A stretch of DNA of 64,000 nt, from the NCBI GenBank assembly GCA_964034945.1, contig OZ035961.1:90460991-90524990 (forward strand). Direction: 5' to 3'. Both the position numbers and the translations under genes were made by a program. This document shows positions 21,301-32,095 of the stretch, piece after piece. The DNA comes from Chrysopilus asiliformis (lineage: Eukaryota; Arthropoda; Insecta; Diptera; Rhagionidae). The stretch's first letter is position 1. Each line of letters opens with the position of its first letter. A model generated the notes under the pieces. It worked only from the letters and a program-made list of their open reading frames with translations, ran no database searches and had not been told where the DNA came from.

Positions 21301-21483
21301 AAGGAAATGGCACCGAAACTCGTGAAAACTAAATGCAATCCGTATTCTGGCGCTTTGCTGGGATGCGTTTTACGAGAAAATTGGTTGGAATGCCCACCCA
21401 CCAATTGGCAGGAAAATCCGGAATGTAACAACATCCGTGGATTTATGAAAGCATGTCCAATTACAGAAATTTTAAAAGCATAA
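18323..21483 (+). CDS. Plus-C odorant-binding protein OBP-3 (175 aa)
   Basis: Exons 18323-18367, 18430-18477, 20351-20446, 21084-21237 and 21299-21483, phases 0,0,0,1. The signal peptide is MARQFIVCVVALAIV. The mature chain has the 12 conserved cysteines: DPDC, KCC, KC, CFMEC, KC, KCNPY, GC, ECP, EC, ACP. It ends in ITEILKA, close to OBP-2's ending, and the two share the CFMEC exon-4 opening and the NWQ motif after ECP. Introns 2 (1.87 kb) and 3 (0.64 kb) have been enlarged by mobile elements while the splice sites remain sound. A possible ATTAAA poly(A) signal is at 21561. OBP-2 and OBP-3 look like tandem duplicates. Confidence 0.92.
18515..19607. mobile_element. Nested inverted-repeat elements in OBP-3 intron 2
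   Basis: The outer element has ends TACGCGCAGAGAAAAACTAT (18515) and the complement of TACACGCGGAGAAATAATAG (to 19607). Both are followed inward by TATTTTATAATCGG. The inner element, about 18617-19477, has ends ACGGTGGAAAATTT and AAATTTTCGACCGTGTA; its interior is full of AATTTTCAACC / GGTTGAAAATT repeats. No coding. The outer termini resemble the MITE at 3399-3664. Confidence 0.55.
19627..20215 (+). mobile_element. DINE-1-like element, family A, in OBP-3 intron 2
   Basis: Full copy starting TTTTATACCCGTATGGTGAA, with a GTCCGTCTGTCC microsatellite at 19763-19820 and ending at TTATAGCTTTTGTTATGTT. It sits about 135 bases before exon 3 without disturbing the acceptor at 20350. Confidence 0.7.
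20499..20843. mobile_element. MITE in OBP-3 intron 3, with a second pair of inverted repeats inside
   Basis: The outer ends CCCAAGCAGCATATATGTCA and the near-complement of GCCCGAGCAACATTTATGTC form the outer pair. Inside, CAGTGAAAGCTCCCCTAAGG (20611) and GAGAGCTTTCATTGTA (to 20771) form another pair flanked by TA-like bases, suggesting a pogo-like MITE inside the first. No coding. Confidence 0.5.
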
Positions 21484-21687
21484 ATTTATCCTTTTTGTAC
21501 ATAATATGATGAAAATATTGTTATTTTACTAAATTTTTTTCATACATATTTATCAATTTTATTAAACTGAAGCAAAAAAATATAAATTTATCATTAAAAG
21601 GGCGTTTTTTGGTTTTTGTTTTCAACAGTTAGACCAATTTTCCAAGATTGTCAAGTGGTTGTCAAGAGGTTGTTAGAACAGAATTTG

Positions 21688-21817
21688 GGCCGAGTGAATA
21701 AAATCTAGCAAATGCTATTACTAGAAATTTATCAGGTTTTAGTTCAATATTTTTATCGAATTTCATACCAAAATCTGAAAATGTAAAAAGCATTTGCTAG
21801 ATTTTATTCACTCGACC
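21688..21817. mobile_element. Short palindromic MITE downstream of OBP-3
   Basis: GGCCGAGTGAATAAAATCTA at 21688 pairs with its near-complement ending at 21817; 28 of the first 29 bases pair. It is about 130 bp with no coding. Confidence 0.65.
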
Positions 21818-22145
21818 TTTTGTATGAAAAAAAATCTTTTAATCAAACAACCCTCTCCCCTACCGAACCCTCGGAAATATACATATGTTTAACAAAAATT
21901 AAGCCCAATTGGTACAAGCGTTTAACGCAAAAAAGTAACAACCGAACGGAAATCAAATTTGCAGGAAACACAATAACCATAGTTGATTCACTAAATTGTT
22001 AACAGATTAATTTATTTCAGCAAAATAACAAAATTGGACACAAATTTAAAAGAAAAACAGTTTTTTTCATATCTCTAAAATTCACAAAAAAATAATAAGA
22101 CCAATTTAAAATTTGGATCAATTATAATAGCAAACAAATAGCAAA

Positions 22146-22152
22146 TATAAAA
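22146..22152 (+). promoter_or_regulatory. OBP-4 TATA box
   Basis: TATAAAA is 75 bases upstream of the first ATG. Confidence 0.55.
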
Positions 22153-22220
22153 CATATAACAAACTGTCTAATTTATTTAGTTCAAAAACAACCGCGTATT
22201 TGTGAATGTCACAGCGATCA

Positions 22221-24708
22221 ATGAACATGTTGACAATTGCGGTGATTTATTTTTTCGGAATATTGGTATAATTTTACTCCAAAATAAGAACTTTTCAGGC
22301 ATTGGGTAATTATTGTATTTCCAGATTTGGTCAGTGTCGGCCAACAACTCTAACTGCTCAGAACTACCAGAAGATACAGTAATTTTTTTGATTCTATATT
22401 TTTATTACACATAATTCAGATTTAAATTGTTGCTTTAGAGTTTTCTAAACTGTTGTGAGGAACCGGATTTTATAAACATTACAAATGCCTTGAAGAATCA
22501 ATGTGCAGGTTTAAATAAACCGCCAATGACTGGAGACGCACCTTTGGTTTGAAATGCATTTAAAATTAAAGATAAGAATAAAAATATATATTAGAAAAGG
22601 TTCCTAAATACTTATTGAACTCGTATAACGCGATTTCACTTTAACATAAGTCCTTCGCCATGTTTCACACAAATGGATTTCACCATTATTCAAAAACATG
22701 GACTAATTCATACAGCATTTTGCATATAAACGACTGAACTTCATATAACGCGATTTTTACAACGCCACATTTTTCTAGAATATCAACTTCGAATTTTTCA
22801 AAGGTATTTACAAACCAAAATAATTTTTGTTCTTATCTTTGCTTAACTAATAAAAATCTATTTTTAACTAACAATAAAACAATTTGTTTTTAAGTGTTTG
22901 ATGGAATGCATAACCCGTGCACTTAAAATCGCTAAAAATAATAGATTAAATGAGGCCAACTTAAAAACTGTTCTACTATCGGCTTACCCCAATAGTCGCT
23001 ACAGCTTACAATCTACGGAAAAGATTTTTCAAGCGTGTAGTGCAATGAGTAAGTTTAATGAAATTATTATTGTAAAAAATATCAGTTATGATCAACACAA
23101 AACTTTCCTCTGCGGAAAAAATATGTAAAAAAAATATTTTTTTTAAATATGTTGGGAACCGTTAGAGATGTTGGGAACCGTTAGAGATGTTGGGAACCGT
23201 TAGAGATGTTGGGAACCGTTAGAGAGTCCAGTTGACATTAAGCTAATCGCTCGTTTATATTAGCTGGTAACTAGGACACCAGGCCCGTATCCAGGATTGT
23301 CGGACTCTCGGGACCAAATTTAACAAAAAAACATAACAAAAGCTATAATTGCCAATCTGGCAAACATTGGAGACCCGTATGGTGATATTCGTTTCAAAAT
23401 TCGAACAGTTGTACCAAAATTCCACTTTGAAGTCAAACTTTCCAATAAGATTTTTTGAAATTTATTCCAATCGGATTTTGATGTATGGGAGTTTTATGTA
23501 GACTTATATCCTAAATCACTTTTGTTCTTGCACCTTTTTGATAAGATACACCGTTTTTGAGATATTCGCAATAAACGTTTCCGTTCGTATGGGGGGTACC
23601 CCCCCTAATGGTCCATTTTTGCCCATTAACGAACTTAGCCTCGAATTTTACGAAAAACGGATCTGCGCAAAATTTCAAGTCTCTAGCTCAATCCGTGCAC
23701 CCGCAATCCGCGCCACAGACAGACGGACGGACGGACGGACGGACAGACGGACGGACGGACGGACAGACGGACAGACGGACAGACGGACGGACGGACATGC
23801 ACAATTCAACTTTTTTTATCATTCTAAACACAATGGTGTAATTCATTTTTTTGTGTGATGACGGGATCTTGGCGTTACAAACGGTAAGGCAAATCTAATA
23901 TACCCTTTGGTTTCACCATACGGGTATAATTACAAAAGTCGAAAAAAACCAAAAAAAAGTGTCAGTCTTTACAAGCAGCCCCTAATTAGCGCCAAGCTAA
24001 GGGGGGAGGGCTGCCCAAAGAGGACGCCAAAATCACCATTAGCCGAATCTGAAATTTAGATGAAAACAACCAATTTTGTTCGGTCACTTTGCAACAAAAC
24101 ATGGTGATACTCTTCTATGGTCACTGTTAGGTAAATTTAAGGGTGTTTTTGATCTTGGAATTCGAAAATTTTTCCCCGCTGCAGATTTTTTTTTTAAATA
24201 CCTACTCATACATGCATTTTTTAACAAAACTTTTGCCTGCGGCGCAATTTTTGTAGCATATCGAAGAACTGAGATACACTTTTTACTGAGACAAACCTTC
24301 TTCTCTCAGATCGGTCTCTCAAAATTCGAAGCACACAAAAATGCAATTTAATCTTTTTGTTTTATTTTTTTATAAAACAAGGCAACATTAGATACAGGTT
24401 TTGCCCTGGGTGGCACTTTACCTTGTCACAGCCCTTCCCCTTATATTCAATTTTTTTAACGTTTCAGATTGTTGTAGTAATTTTTTGTATTTTTAGGTAA
24501 AGAAATAATTGAAAAGGGCATCACAACACAAGTTTCATGCAATCCATATTCCGCTGCTATATTCATTTGCGTTTACATTGAAATTTGGAGACGTTGTCCG
24601 GTCAAAAAATGGGAAAACACTGTCGAGTGTAATGAAGTCCGTGAAAATTTAAAAAATTGTGCAACTCCAGATATTTCCGTGATTTACTTTAATTCAATAA
24701 TGGATTGA
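22221..24708 (+). CDS. Plus-C odorant-binding protein OBP-4 (190 aa), divergent
   Basis: Exons 22221-22265, 22325-22378, 22439-22546, 22895-23048 and 24497-24708, phases 0,0,0,1. The signal peptide is MNMLTIAVIYFFGIL. All 12 cysteines are kept (SNC, NCC, QC, CLMEC, AC, SCNPY, IC, RCP, EC, NC). The protein is the most divergent of the + strand set: the exon-4 loop lacks the Gly-rich turn, and the C-terminus extends as ISVIYFNSIMD. The intron-3 donor GTTTGA is weak, whereas all other donors here are GTAAG/GTAAT-like or GTGAG, so splicing efficiency is a question. Intron 4 (1448 bp) carries a family A element and a 19-bp tandem repeat. The poly(A) signal is AATAAA at 24761. It is intact, so probably a gene rather than a pseudogene. 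Confidence 0.85.
22547..22894. other. OBP-4 intron 3
   Basis: 348 bases with no recognised element. Two copies of a CATATAACGCGATTT / CGTATAACGCGATTT motif (about 22623 and 22742) hint at a decayed pogo-like MITE. Confidence 0.35.
23151..23226 (+). repeat. 19-bp tandem repeat, four copies
   Basis: Four consecutive perfect copies of GTTGGGAACCGTTAGAGAT in OBP-4 intron 4. The unit derives from the AACCGTTAGAGA block of the family C element fragment in which it lies (about 23070-23226). Confidence 0.9.
23330..23929 (-). mobile_element. DINE-1-like element, family A, in OBP-4 intron 4
   Basis: Full - strand copy with ACATAACAAAAGCTATAATT at its 3' side, a GACGGACGGACAGACGG microsatellite at 23717-23798, and CCATACGGGTATAA at its 5' end. 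No coding; the frames across the microsatellite are artefacts of the repeat. Confidence 0.7.
23930..24480. other. Rest of OBP-4 intron 4
   Basis: About 550 bases with no recognised element. It holds a TGCCTGCGGCGCAATTTTT block at 24234 that recurs near 36002 and, inverted, at 56793, so it is probably part of an undefined repeat. Confidence 0.35.
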
Positions 24709-24812
24709 TTTTACTTTTGACCTAAAAAATTTATATTAATATTTGAAGATATTTTTGAAAAATAAAGGAAAACATATTTTAATTTATTGATTTACTATTA
24801 AATTTTACTTAA

Positions 24813-25101
24813 CACTAGAAAGACTGAAACTTAGTATATACCTATATTGCCCAAAAGCAGTCAAAATGACTGCATGGTGAAAAATAACTAATGTGTAAAG
24901 AAATTTGTTTAAAATTAATTTTTAATATTTTTTATATTATTTACAGTTATAAAACAAGTTATTAGTAAATATTGACAATAAAAAAATTTACTTCACTTGA
25001 AGAAATCACAAAATTCTAAGAAATTGTGTCATTATATACATAATTGTTTTTCTAATTGAAATTAAAAAGCAGTCCAAATTACTTCCTTGGGCAATCTAGT
25101 G
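24813..25101. mobile_element. piggyBac-type MITE, copy 1
   Basis: Flanked by TTAA on both sides (24809-24812, 25102-25105), the target of piggyBac elements. The ends are CACTAGA and TCTAGTG. The interior shares TATTGCCCAAAAGCAGTCAA and AATTAAAAAGCAGTC with the copy at 31702-31943. No coding. Confidence 0.7.
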
Positions 25102-25132
25102 TTAATAATATTAGCATGTTTTGTTTAGGCTA

Positions 25133-26081
25133 TATCGCACATGGTCCCGTAGACTGTAGTATCTCAAAATCGGCCATTTTGAGAAAAACGCATTCAAAGT
25201 TTTCATTTCAAAATAATTGTTTATGAATAATTGTTTTTTCTGTTGTCTGTACAGTAATATTTCAATTTATTACTCTTTTGATAATAATTTACAGATCATT
25301 TGCTTCATTTTTTTTTGCAATAATAAAAGATAGAGATAGGTTTGTTTTCCACAAAATCAATTTAAATTTTAAAAAATGGGAATTTAAAAAACCAAAAAAA
25401 AAACATAACAAAAGCTATAATTGCCAATCTGGCAATCATTGGAGACCCGTATGGTGATATTCGTATCAAAATTCGAACAGTTATACCAAAATTCCAATTT
25501 GAAGTCAAACTTTCCAATAAGATTTTTTAAAATTTATTCCAATCGGATTTTGATGTATGGGAGTTTTATGTAGAATCATATCCTAAATAACTTTTGTTCT
25601 TGGACTTTTTTGATAAGATGCACCGTTTTTGAGATATTCACAAAAAACGATTTCGTTCGTATGGAACGAACTTAGCCTCGCATTTTACGAAAAACGGATC
25701 TGTGCAAACTTTCAAGTCTCTAGCTCAATCCGTGCGCCCGCAATCCGCGCCACAGACAGACAGACGGACAGACAGACAGACAGACAGACGGACAGACAGA
25801 CGGACAGACGGACGGGCATGCAAAAATTAAATATTTTTATCATTCTAAACACACTGGTGTAATTCATTTTTTTGTGCGATGACGTGATCTTGGCGTTACA
25901 AACGGTAAGGCAAAGTTAATATACCCTTTGGTTTCACCATACGGGTATAAAAATTTTAGGACTACGTTTACATTTAAATTTGTTTTTCATTTGATTCAGT
26001 CAATTTTCCTTTACATAATGGAATAATTACTCAAAAACACATTTTTTTGAGATACTACAGTCTACGGGACCATGTGCGATA
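25133..26081. mobile_element. TA-flanked MITE containing a family A element
   Basis: The inverted ends TATCGCACATGGTCCCGTAG (25133) and its complement (to 26081) match over about 37 bases, and TA flanks both sides, as in Tc1/mariner-type elements. A family A DINE-like copy (25402-25953, - strand) is nested inside. Without it the element is about 400 bp and non-coding. Confidence 0.75.
25402..25953 (-). mobile_element. DINE-1-like element, family A (nested)
   Basis: It runs from AACATAACAAAAGCTATAAT to CCATACGGGTATAAAAA, with a GACAGACGGACAGACAG microsatellite at 25753-25815. Compared with the other copies, the GTACCCCCCCTAATGGTCCA block is deleted at 25663. Confidence 0.7.
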
Positions 26082-26083
26082 TA

Positions 26084-26352
26084 TGAAAATATATTTCAAG
26101 AACCTGTAAACATAACATTTTAAGTTTTTTCTATTGAAGCTTTAAATTGCATTAAACTTGGAACTATTGAGCTTTAACATTCCACAAATACATAAAAAGG
26201 ATTAAAAAAGTTATTCATGTTACATAATTCTCAGCAAGGATTGTAAAAAATAGTACTTTTTCAAATATTTTGAGAACCGTTAAAGATACGTAAAAATCGT
26301 TAAAGGAAAAAATGCAGGAAATTTTATTTCCTTTGAATCTGATTATATGCAC
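26084..26352. other. Spacer with a family C fragment
   Basis: 26240-26350 matches a fragment of family C (GAACCGTTAAAGATACGTAA). The rest is unrecognised A+T-rich DNA. Confidence 0.4.
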
Positions 26353-26928
26353 TTTTTATACCCGTATGGTGAAACCAAAGGGTATATTAACTTTGCCTTA
26401 CCGTTTGTAACGCCAAGATCCCGTCATCACACATAAAAATGAATTACACCAGTGTGTTTATAATGATAAAAAAAGTTGAATTTTGCATGTCCGTCCGTCC
26501 GTCCGTCTGTCTGTCTGTCTGTCTGTCTGTCCATCTGTCCGTCTATCTGTCTGTGGCGCGGATTGCGGGCGCACGGATTGAGCTAGAGACTTGAAATTTT
26601 GCGTGGATCCGTTTTTCGTAAAATGCGAGGCTAAGTTCGTTAATGGGCAAAAATGGACCATGGGGGGTACCCCCCATACGAACGAAAATGATTTTTGCGA
26701 ATATCTCGAAAACGGTGTATCTTATCAAAAAAGTCCAAGAACAAAAGTTATTTAGGATATGATTCTACATAAAACTCCCATTCATCAAAATCCGATTGGA
26801 ATAAATTTTAAAAAATCTTATTGGAAAGTTTGACTTCCAAGTGAAATTTTGGTATAACTGTTCGAATTTTGATACGAATATCACTCCAATGATTGCCAGA
26901 TTGGCAATTATAGCTTTTGTTATGTTTT
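26353..26928 (+). mobile_element. DINE-1-like element, family A
   Basis: Full + strand copy from TTTTTATACCCGTATGGTGA to TTATAGCTTTTGTTATGTTT, with a GTCCGTCCGTCTGTCTG microsatellite at 26489-26553. Confidence 0.7.
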
Positions 26929-26980
26929 CATATAAAACTGCTAGGATAAATTCAAATTTTGACAACTTTTGCTAACGGCC

Positions 26981-27097
26981 AATTTATTCACTAGGAGTTA
27001 AATCGCCTTAACTCCCTTAACTCACCTTTAACATGGAAAATAACGTTAGCTAACTCCCTTAACTCACTAACTCGGCTTAACTCCTAGTGAATAAATT
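26981..27097. mobile_element. Short palindromic MITE
   Basis: AATTTATTCACTAGGAGTTAA at 26981 pairs perfectly with its complement ending at 27097. Between them TTAACTCCCTTAACTCAC is repeated. About 117 bp. Confidence 0.65.
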
Positions 27098-27099
27098 AG

Positions 27100-27572
27100 G
27101 GGTAAGTGAATTTATTCTGCGATAGATGAATAAAATTCGCGGGTTAAACTCTGAATAAAATCCGAGGAGAAAACATAGCAAGTATAAACGATGCATAAGA
27201 GAGAATCCATTTTCAATTTCTACACGCCTTACTCATATTTCATCAGAAATCAGGATTCATGGAACTAGAAAGCAATTTAGAAGTATTTAAATTCCCCTAA
27301 CTAGAATATCATTAAAATGAACAAAATATTTATTCATGTTTGATCCAAATTTCTGTGCTTCTAACAAGTTTTCTAATTGAAACATTATTTTGCAAAAAAA
27401 AAACTAAACAATTTTTAAATTAAGCAATTATTTGGAAATTTCAAAAACCACGAAAAAAAATTAATTCGCTTACATGACATTTCCGTTATTAAATTACAAA
27501 CGAAAGCAATTATTCAATTATTCAAATTTGATTTTTCTTGGTTTAAAAAAATCTCACATGATTATTAAAATG
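27100..27572. other. OBP-5 upstream flank
   Basis: A+T-rich sequence. AATAAAATTCGC / AATAAAATCC motifs at 27130-27165 resemble the interior of the MITE at 42137-42369. No coding is supported. Confidence 0.4.
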
Positions 27573-27580
27573 TATAAAAG
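27573..27580 (+). promoter_or_regulatory. OBP-5 TATA box
   Basis: TATAAAAG lies 61 bases before the ATG. The following GAAATTCAAAC is nearly the same in OBP-6 (GGAAATCGAAAC). Confidence 0.65.
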
Positions 27581-27633
27581 AAATTCAAACACTATAAAAT
27601 TGTCATTTGAAGTCAAATATTATTATAATAAAA

Positions 27634-29678
27634 ATGGTTCGGTCTATCGTTTGTTTGATTTTTGCAGTCAACTTCGCAGTAAGAAATAATTTATCCAGAA
27701 TGTCCATTAAAAAAATAATTTTTGTTGAAATTTATAAATTTTAGGAAATTGTTCTGTCTGCCACAGATTGCACGAAACCACCTCCAGATTTGGTACAATT
27801 GACTATTTTAATACAATGGGATCTCGGTTTATGGACTTAATTCGTGTCTAAAGACGGTTCATAAACCGAAACGTTAAAATTCAAAACGTCCTTAAACCGA
27901 GTTCCCGAATTATTTTAGTAAAGTGAAAAGTTATCAATCCGATTTTCATTATATTTAAAAATTGCTTAAAATAATTAAAAATTTTAATTTTACAAATTCA
28001 AAGGATGTTGAAGATTGCTGCGATGGACCAGATTATATAACAGATGAAATTTACGATAGATGTGAAATGACTTGGCTACCAAGTAACCAAAAATTCACAG
28101 TGAATTCAGCTTTGGTAATTTCGAGTCCTTATAAAGTGCTTAAATGTGTTTTAAAAATGTGTTTTTTTTATTAGTGCTATTACGAGTGCCAATTTAATAT
28201 GAGCACAACTGGAATTATAACTAATGGCGTATTCAATGAAGCAAAATTCAAAGCCGCACTAGCACCAATTCAAAGCAAGGATCCGGCTTTTGTGACACTT
28301 ATTGAAAAAGCGACCACTAAATGCACAGGATTGAGTAAAAACGATTTTTTCTACTTATTGTTAAAAAAAAAACGCGTATTAAGACAGTGTAATAGCAAAG
28401 GAAAAAAATGAAAAAAAAACCAACTGAAAAATAAATCCTTTAAAAAAAGTTAAAAACCCCGAAATCAAAGAAATTCTTTTAAAAAGGATAAAATAATATA
28501 ATCATTAGAGTAAAGTTGAAAGTGGTGTGCGTCAGGAAAGCCTATTTGTCGTTGGATTTTTGGTCCCGACGCATAACCATTTTAAATTTACTCCAATAAT
28601 TATATTATTTTATCCTTTTTAAATTATTTTTATTAATTTCGGGGTTTTTTAATTTTTAAAAGGATTATTTTAGACGGAAGTTCTTCAAAATTTTTAATTT
28701 TTAAAAACTTTTAATTTCCGATTGAATTTCAAGTTCTTCTGCCAGCAGTTTGTATTTTTATACCCGTATGGTGAAACCAAAGGGTATATTAAATTTGCCC
28801 TACCGTTTGTAACGCCAAGATCCCGTTATCAGACACAAAAATGAATTACACCAGTGTGTTTAGAATGATAAAAAAAATTGAATTTTGCATGTCCGTCTGT
28901 CCGTCCATCTGTGGCGCGGATTGCGGGCGCAAGGATTGAGCTAGAGACTTGAAATTATAGCTTTTGTTATGTTTATACTTTATTGAATTCGGTTTAGTGA
29001 ATCAAAAGATATAAGGATAGGGGGGTTAAAGTGGGGGAGAGCGATTTTTTATGCATTAAAACATTCCTTTATTTCCAACCGAATGACGAAAACGGGTTCA
29101 AAATCGGTTGAGTGGGTCAAAAGATACAAGGAGAGAGGTTTAAAGTTAGGAGGGGTGAATAATAATTTTCAAACAGTTCTTTCATTATTTCCACCCCAAC
29201 AGCGAAAACGCGACCAAAATAGGTTGGGTGGATTAAAATATTCAGAAAAGAAGGGGAAGGCGGATTCCTCCCGTAATACCGAGCCGAATGCCAAAAGCGG
29301 GACCGAAATCGGTTAAGTGAATCAAAAGTTATGTGGGAAGGACAAACAAACCGTCTACGTTCTGTCGGGGGTAAACAAATTCAATTAAATTTTCCTCTGA
29401 ATAAGAAAACGTATCTTTAAGATTTTTTTTAGATTTCCATATGACTTTCTTAAGTCTTAATAATATTTTTTCAACTTTTAGCCAAGGACCTAATTGCAAA
29501 AATATCTACTAAACCATTGAAATGCAATCCATATGCTGCAGTACTTTCACTTTGCGCTGAAAAGGAAGTGTGGTCGGATTGTCCTGCTAAGAATTGGAAA
29601 TCCAAACCGGAGTGTGAAAATTGGCGAACATTCATGAAAGCATGCCAAGTCACGGATATCTTAAAGGATGCTCCATAA
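27634..29678 (+). CDS. Plus-C odorant-binding protein OBP-5 (186 aa)
   Basis: Exons 27634-27678, 27745-27792, 28004-28114, 28175-28334 and 29482-29678, phases 0,0,0,1. The signal peptide is MVRSIVCLIFAVNFA. The twelve mature cysteines are TDC, DCC, RC, CYYEC, KC, KCNPY, LC, DCP, EC, AC. It belongs to a close trio with OBP-6 and OBP-7: same exon sizes (exon 3 111 nt, exon 4 160 nt), the shared EIYDRCE...WLP motif in exon 3, and a KDAP C-terminus. Intron 4 (1147 bp) holds three repeats. The poly(A) signal AATAAA is at 29698. Likely secreted; the ligand is unknown. Confidence 0.92.
28415..29365. repeat. Repeats in OBP-5 intron 4
   Basis: Three blocks lie end to end. The first, about 28440-28754, resembles 110-665 of the window. 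The second, 28755-28975, is a family A element on the + strand with an internal deletion that joins CTAGAGACTTGAAATT to TATAGCTTTTGTTATG. The third, 28990-29360, is a minisatellite-like block with roughly 100-bp units, each holding CAAAATCGGTTGAGTGG-like sequence. Confidence 0.55.
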
Positions 29679-29703
29679 AGTTATACTTTGAGAAAAAAAT
29701 AAA

Positions 29704-30201
29704 AATGCTGAAATTTTTTTTTAACATTCTTGATAAAGACATCAAAACTCAATTTCTCAAATAATGTACTTTTTAAATATTAATTACCAATTTTGAACTG
29801 TTAAATGTTACAAAAAATATATTTTTGATTTATTAAATAATTATTTTTAATTGAATATTTTTTTTAATTGTATGTCATGCAATTCCGTTCCCCTGTACAA
29901 AAAAATGCAGAAGTTTTTTACGATTTTGTGAAAACTTTGAACTTTTTTTAGCTCTTTTCCGCTACCCGGTAGAATTCGTATGTACTCGTATATGCGTTCG
30001 GGTATAGCTATCAAAGATGGATTTTCGCCTGCAACTTTTTAACCCCTCAACGGAGAACATTAAACCACATTGCGTTGGATACCTTGTTTACAGCACCAGC
30101 TATGTATTTAGCCATGTTTACAGTACGAGCTATCTTGTACACCAATCAACGGATTTTTATGAGGCTGCCTCCATTGGATAGAGGACTATTTTGACCAAAA
30201 A
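29704..30201. other. OBP-5 downstream spacer
   Basis: No gene. 30036-30060 carries the complement of the ATGTTCTCCGTT...GGGGTT block seen at 7648, so at least 29990-30110 is repetitive. Confidence 0.4.
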
Positions 30202-31430
30202 AACATAACAGAAGCTATAATTGCCAATCTGGCAATTATTGAAAACCCGTATGGTGATTTAAGTTCCACTTTGAAGTCAAATTTTCCAAAAAGATTTTTT
30301 TAAATTTATTCCAATCGGATTTTGATGTATGGGAGTTTTATGTAGAATCATATGTTCTTGCACTTTTTTGATAAGATGCACCGTTTTTGAGATATTCGCA
30401 AAAATCGTTTTCGTTCGTTTGGGGGGTACCCCCCTAATGGTCCATTTTTGCCCATTAACGAACTTAGCCTCGCATTTTACGAAAAACGTATCTGTGCAAA
30501 ATTTCAAGTCTGTAGCTTAATTCGTGCGCCCGCAATCCGCGCCACAGACAGACGGACAGACGCACAGTGTGTCGCGTAGAACAACCTAGCTGGACAAAAT
30601 TATTTTTCGGCAGTATTGCATTCGTATCAATTAGTTTGTTAGTATTAAAATTTAAAAAATCATTTTTCTAATGTTTTCTTTATTATTTTTTAAGGAAATT
30701 AGTTACAGGATTATGAAGTTAAAAAAATTCAAAAAAAATACTAAAATAACCAAAAAATCCATAATACAAGAAATGTAAGAATCGTAGTATCTTAAAATAC
30801 ATTCTTTTACATTGAATATAATATTCATATTAATAAAATAATTTTATAAGTAACGTTCCTCATCGGAATCCGAGGTATCAGTTATCAGTAAAGGTTTTCT
30901 TAAAAAAAAAACAAAAAAAAATAGTTGAACTTGAGTGTGCTGGCTAAAATTTATACTATTATAAAGAAAAATGATGCAGCTAGAATATATGCAAAATTTA
31001 GCCCGGGTACATGTGGGTACATGTTATTTCCAGACTTCGAAAGTTGTGAAACAACGAAAAAATAACATGTATTTATTACATGTATGGTGAAACCAAAGGG
31101 TATATTAAATTTGCCTTACCGTTTGTAACGCCAAGATCCCGTTATCACACACAAAAATGAATTACACCAGTATGTGTGTGTTTTTTGAATTTTTGAAATG
31201 TCTGTCCGTCTCTGGCGCGGATTGCGGGAGCACGGCTTGAGCTAGAGACTTAATTTTAAAAAATCTTATTGAAAAGTGAATAAATTTTTAAAAACCTTTT
31301 TGAAAAGTTTGACTTCAAAGTGGAATTTTGATTCAACTGTTCCCCGTTCACTTAAACTTCGAACAATGCCATATTACCATACGGGTTTTCAATAATTGTC
31401 AGATAGGCAATTATAGCTTTTGTTATGTTA
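30202..31430. mobile_element. Two degraded family A elements and a spacer
   Basis: 30202-30565 is a - strand family A copy cut off within its microsatellite. 31081-31430 is a + strand copy with several internal deletions and the 5' TATACCC lost. The spacer 30566-31080 is unrecognised A+T-rich DNA. Confidence 0.6.
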
Positions 31431-31519
31431 AATTTATTACTGTGATTTTCGAACATATTCTTATAATTCTTAATAAGTATATTCTTGCGGTACAGTTTCC
31501 GCCAACATTTTATAAACAA

Positions 31520-32033
31520 CTAGCTTGTATACCCGTCGTTGCTTTTTCAATTTTTTTTTTTTTATGGTCTATGTTGGAGCTAAACTTCAAACCAATCGGC
31601 TCCGTAATTTCCCCGCGAAAGAGTAACATAGCGCAAAAACTAAGTTTCGAGATCACTTTACCCCCTCCCCTTACTCCCCCACCTCTCGGGCTACTTTTTA
31701 ACATTAGATTGCCCAAGGAAGTCAAGCAGTCAAAATGACTGCTTTTGGCAATATAGGTATAACACATATATGTATATATACCGGAAATGAAGGAGGGGGG
31801 AGGTAACTACAATTATTAATAAACCCATTTATATGTTGTACAAAAAGTCACAAAATTCTAACAAATTGTGTCATTATATACATAACTGTTTTTCTGATTG
31901 AAATTAAAAAGCAGTCAAAATGACTTGCTTGGGCAATCTAGTGTGAATGGATCTATGTTGGGGCTGGACCCCCGACGAACATCTATGCCAAATTTCAAGT
32001 CAATCGGTTCAGCCGTTTTTGCGTGAAAGGGGA

Positions 32034-32068
<35 letters not shown>

Positions 32069-32095
32069 CCAACTCATTTTTATATATTAATATGA
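31520..32095 (-). mobile_element. Helitron-like element (family R2) with a piggyBac MITE inside
   Basis: On the - strand it starts TC at 32095 (preceded by A), continues TATATAAAAATGAG and a CTGT microsatellite, and ends with GCAACGACGGGTATACAAG followed by CTAG at 31520-31523 and then T. The CCCG...CGGG hairpin before CTAG and insertion between A and T without duplication are Helitron features. The 31702-31943 MITE interrupts it. No Rep/helicase coding, so it is non-autonomous. Confidence 0.7.
31702..31943. mobile_element. piggyBac-type MITE, copy 2
   Basis: Ends CATTAGATTGCCCAAG and CTTGGGCAATCTAGTG; flanks TTAA (31698-31701) and TGAA (31944-31947, decayed). An uninterrupted version of the same site, CTACTTTTTAATGGGCCTAT, is present at about 6240 in another R2 copy, so insertion at TTAA can be read directly. 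Confidence 0.8.

Noticed and set aside
23538..23858. Possible conserved protein MIRYTVFEIF... seen in several places
   Set aside because: Similar frames occur in most family A copies only because the copies are similar. They have no consistent start, are broken in several copies, and cross the microsatellite.
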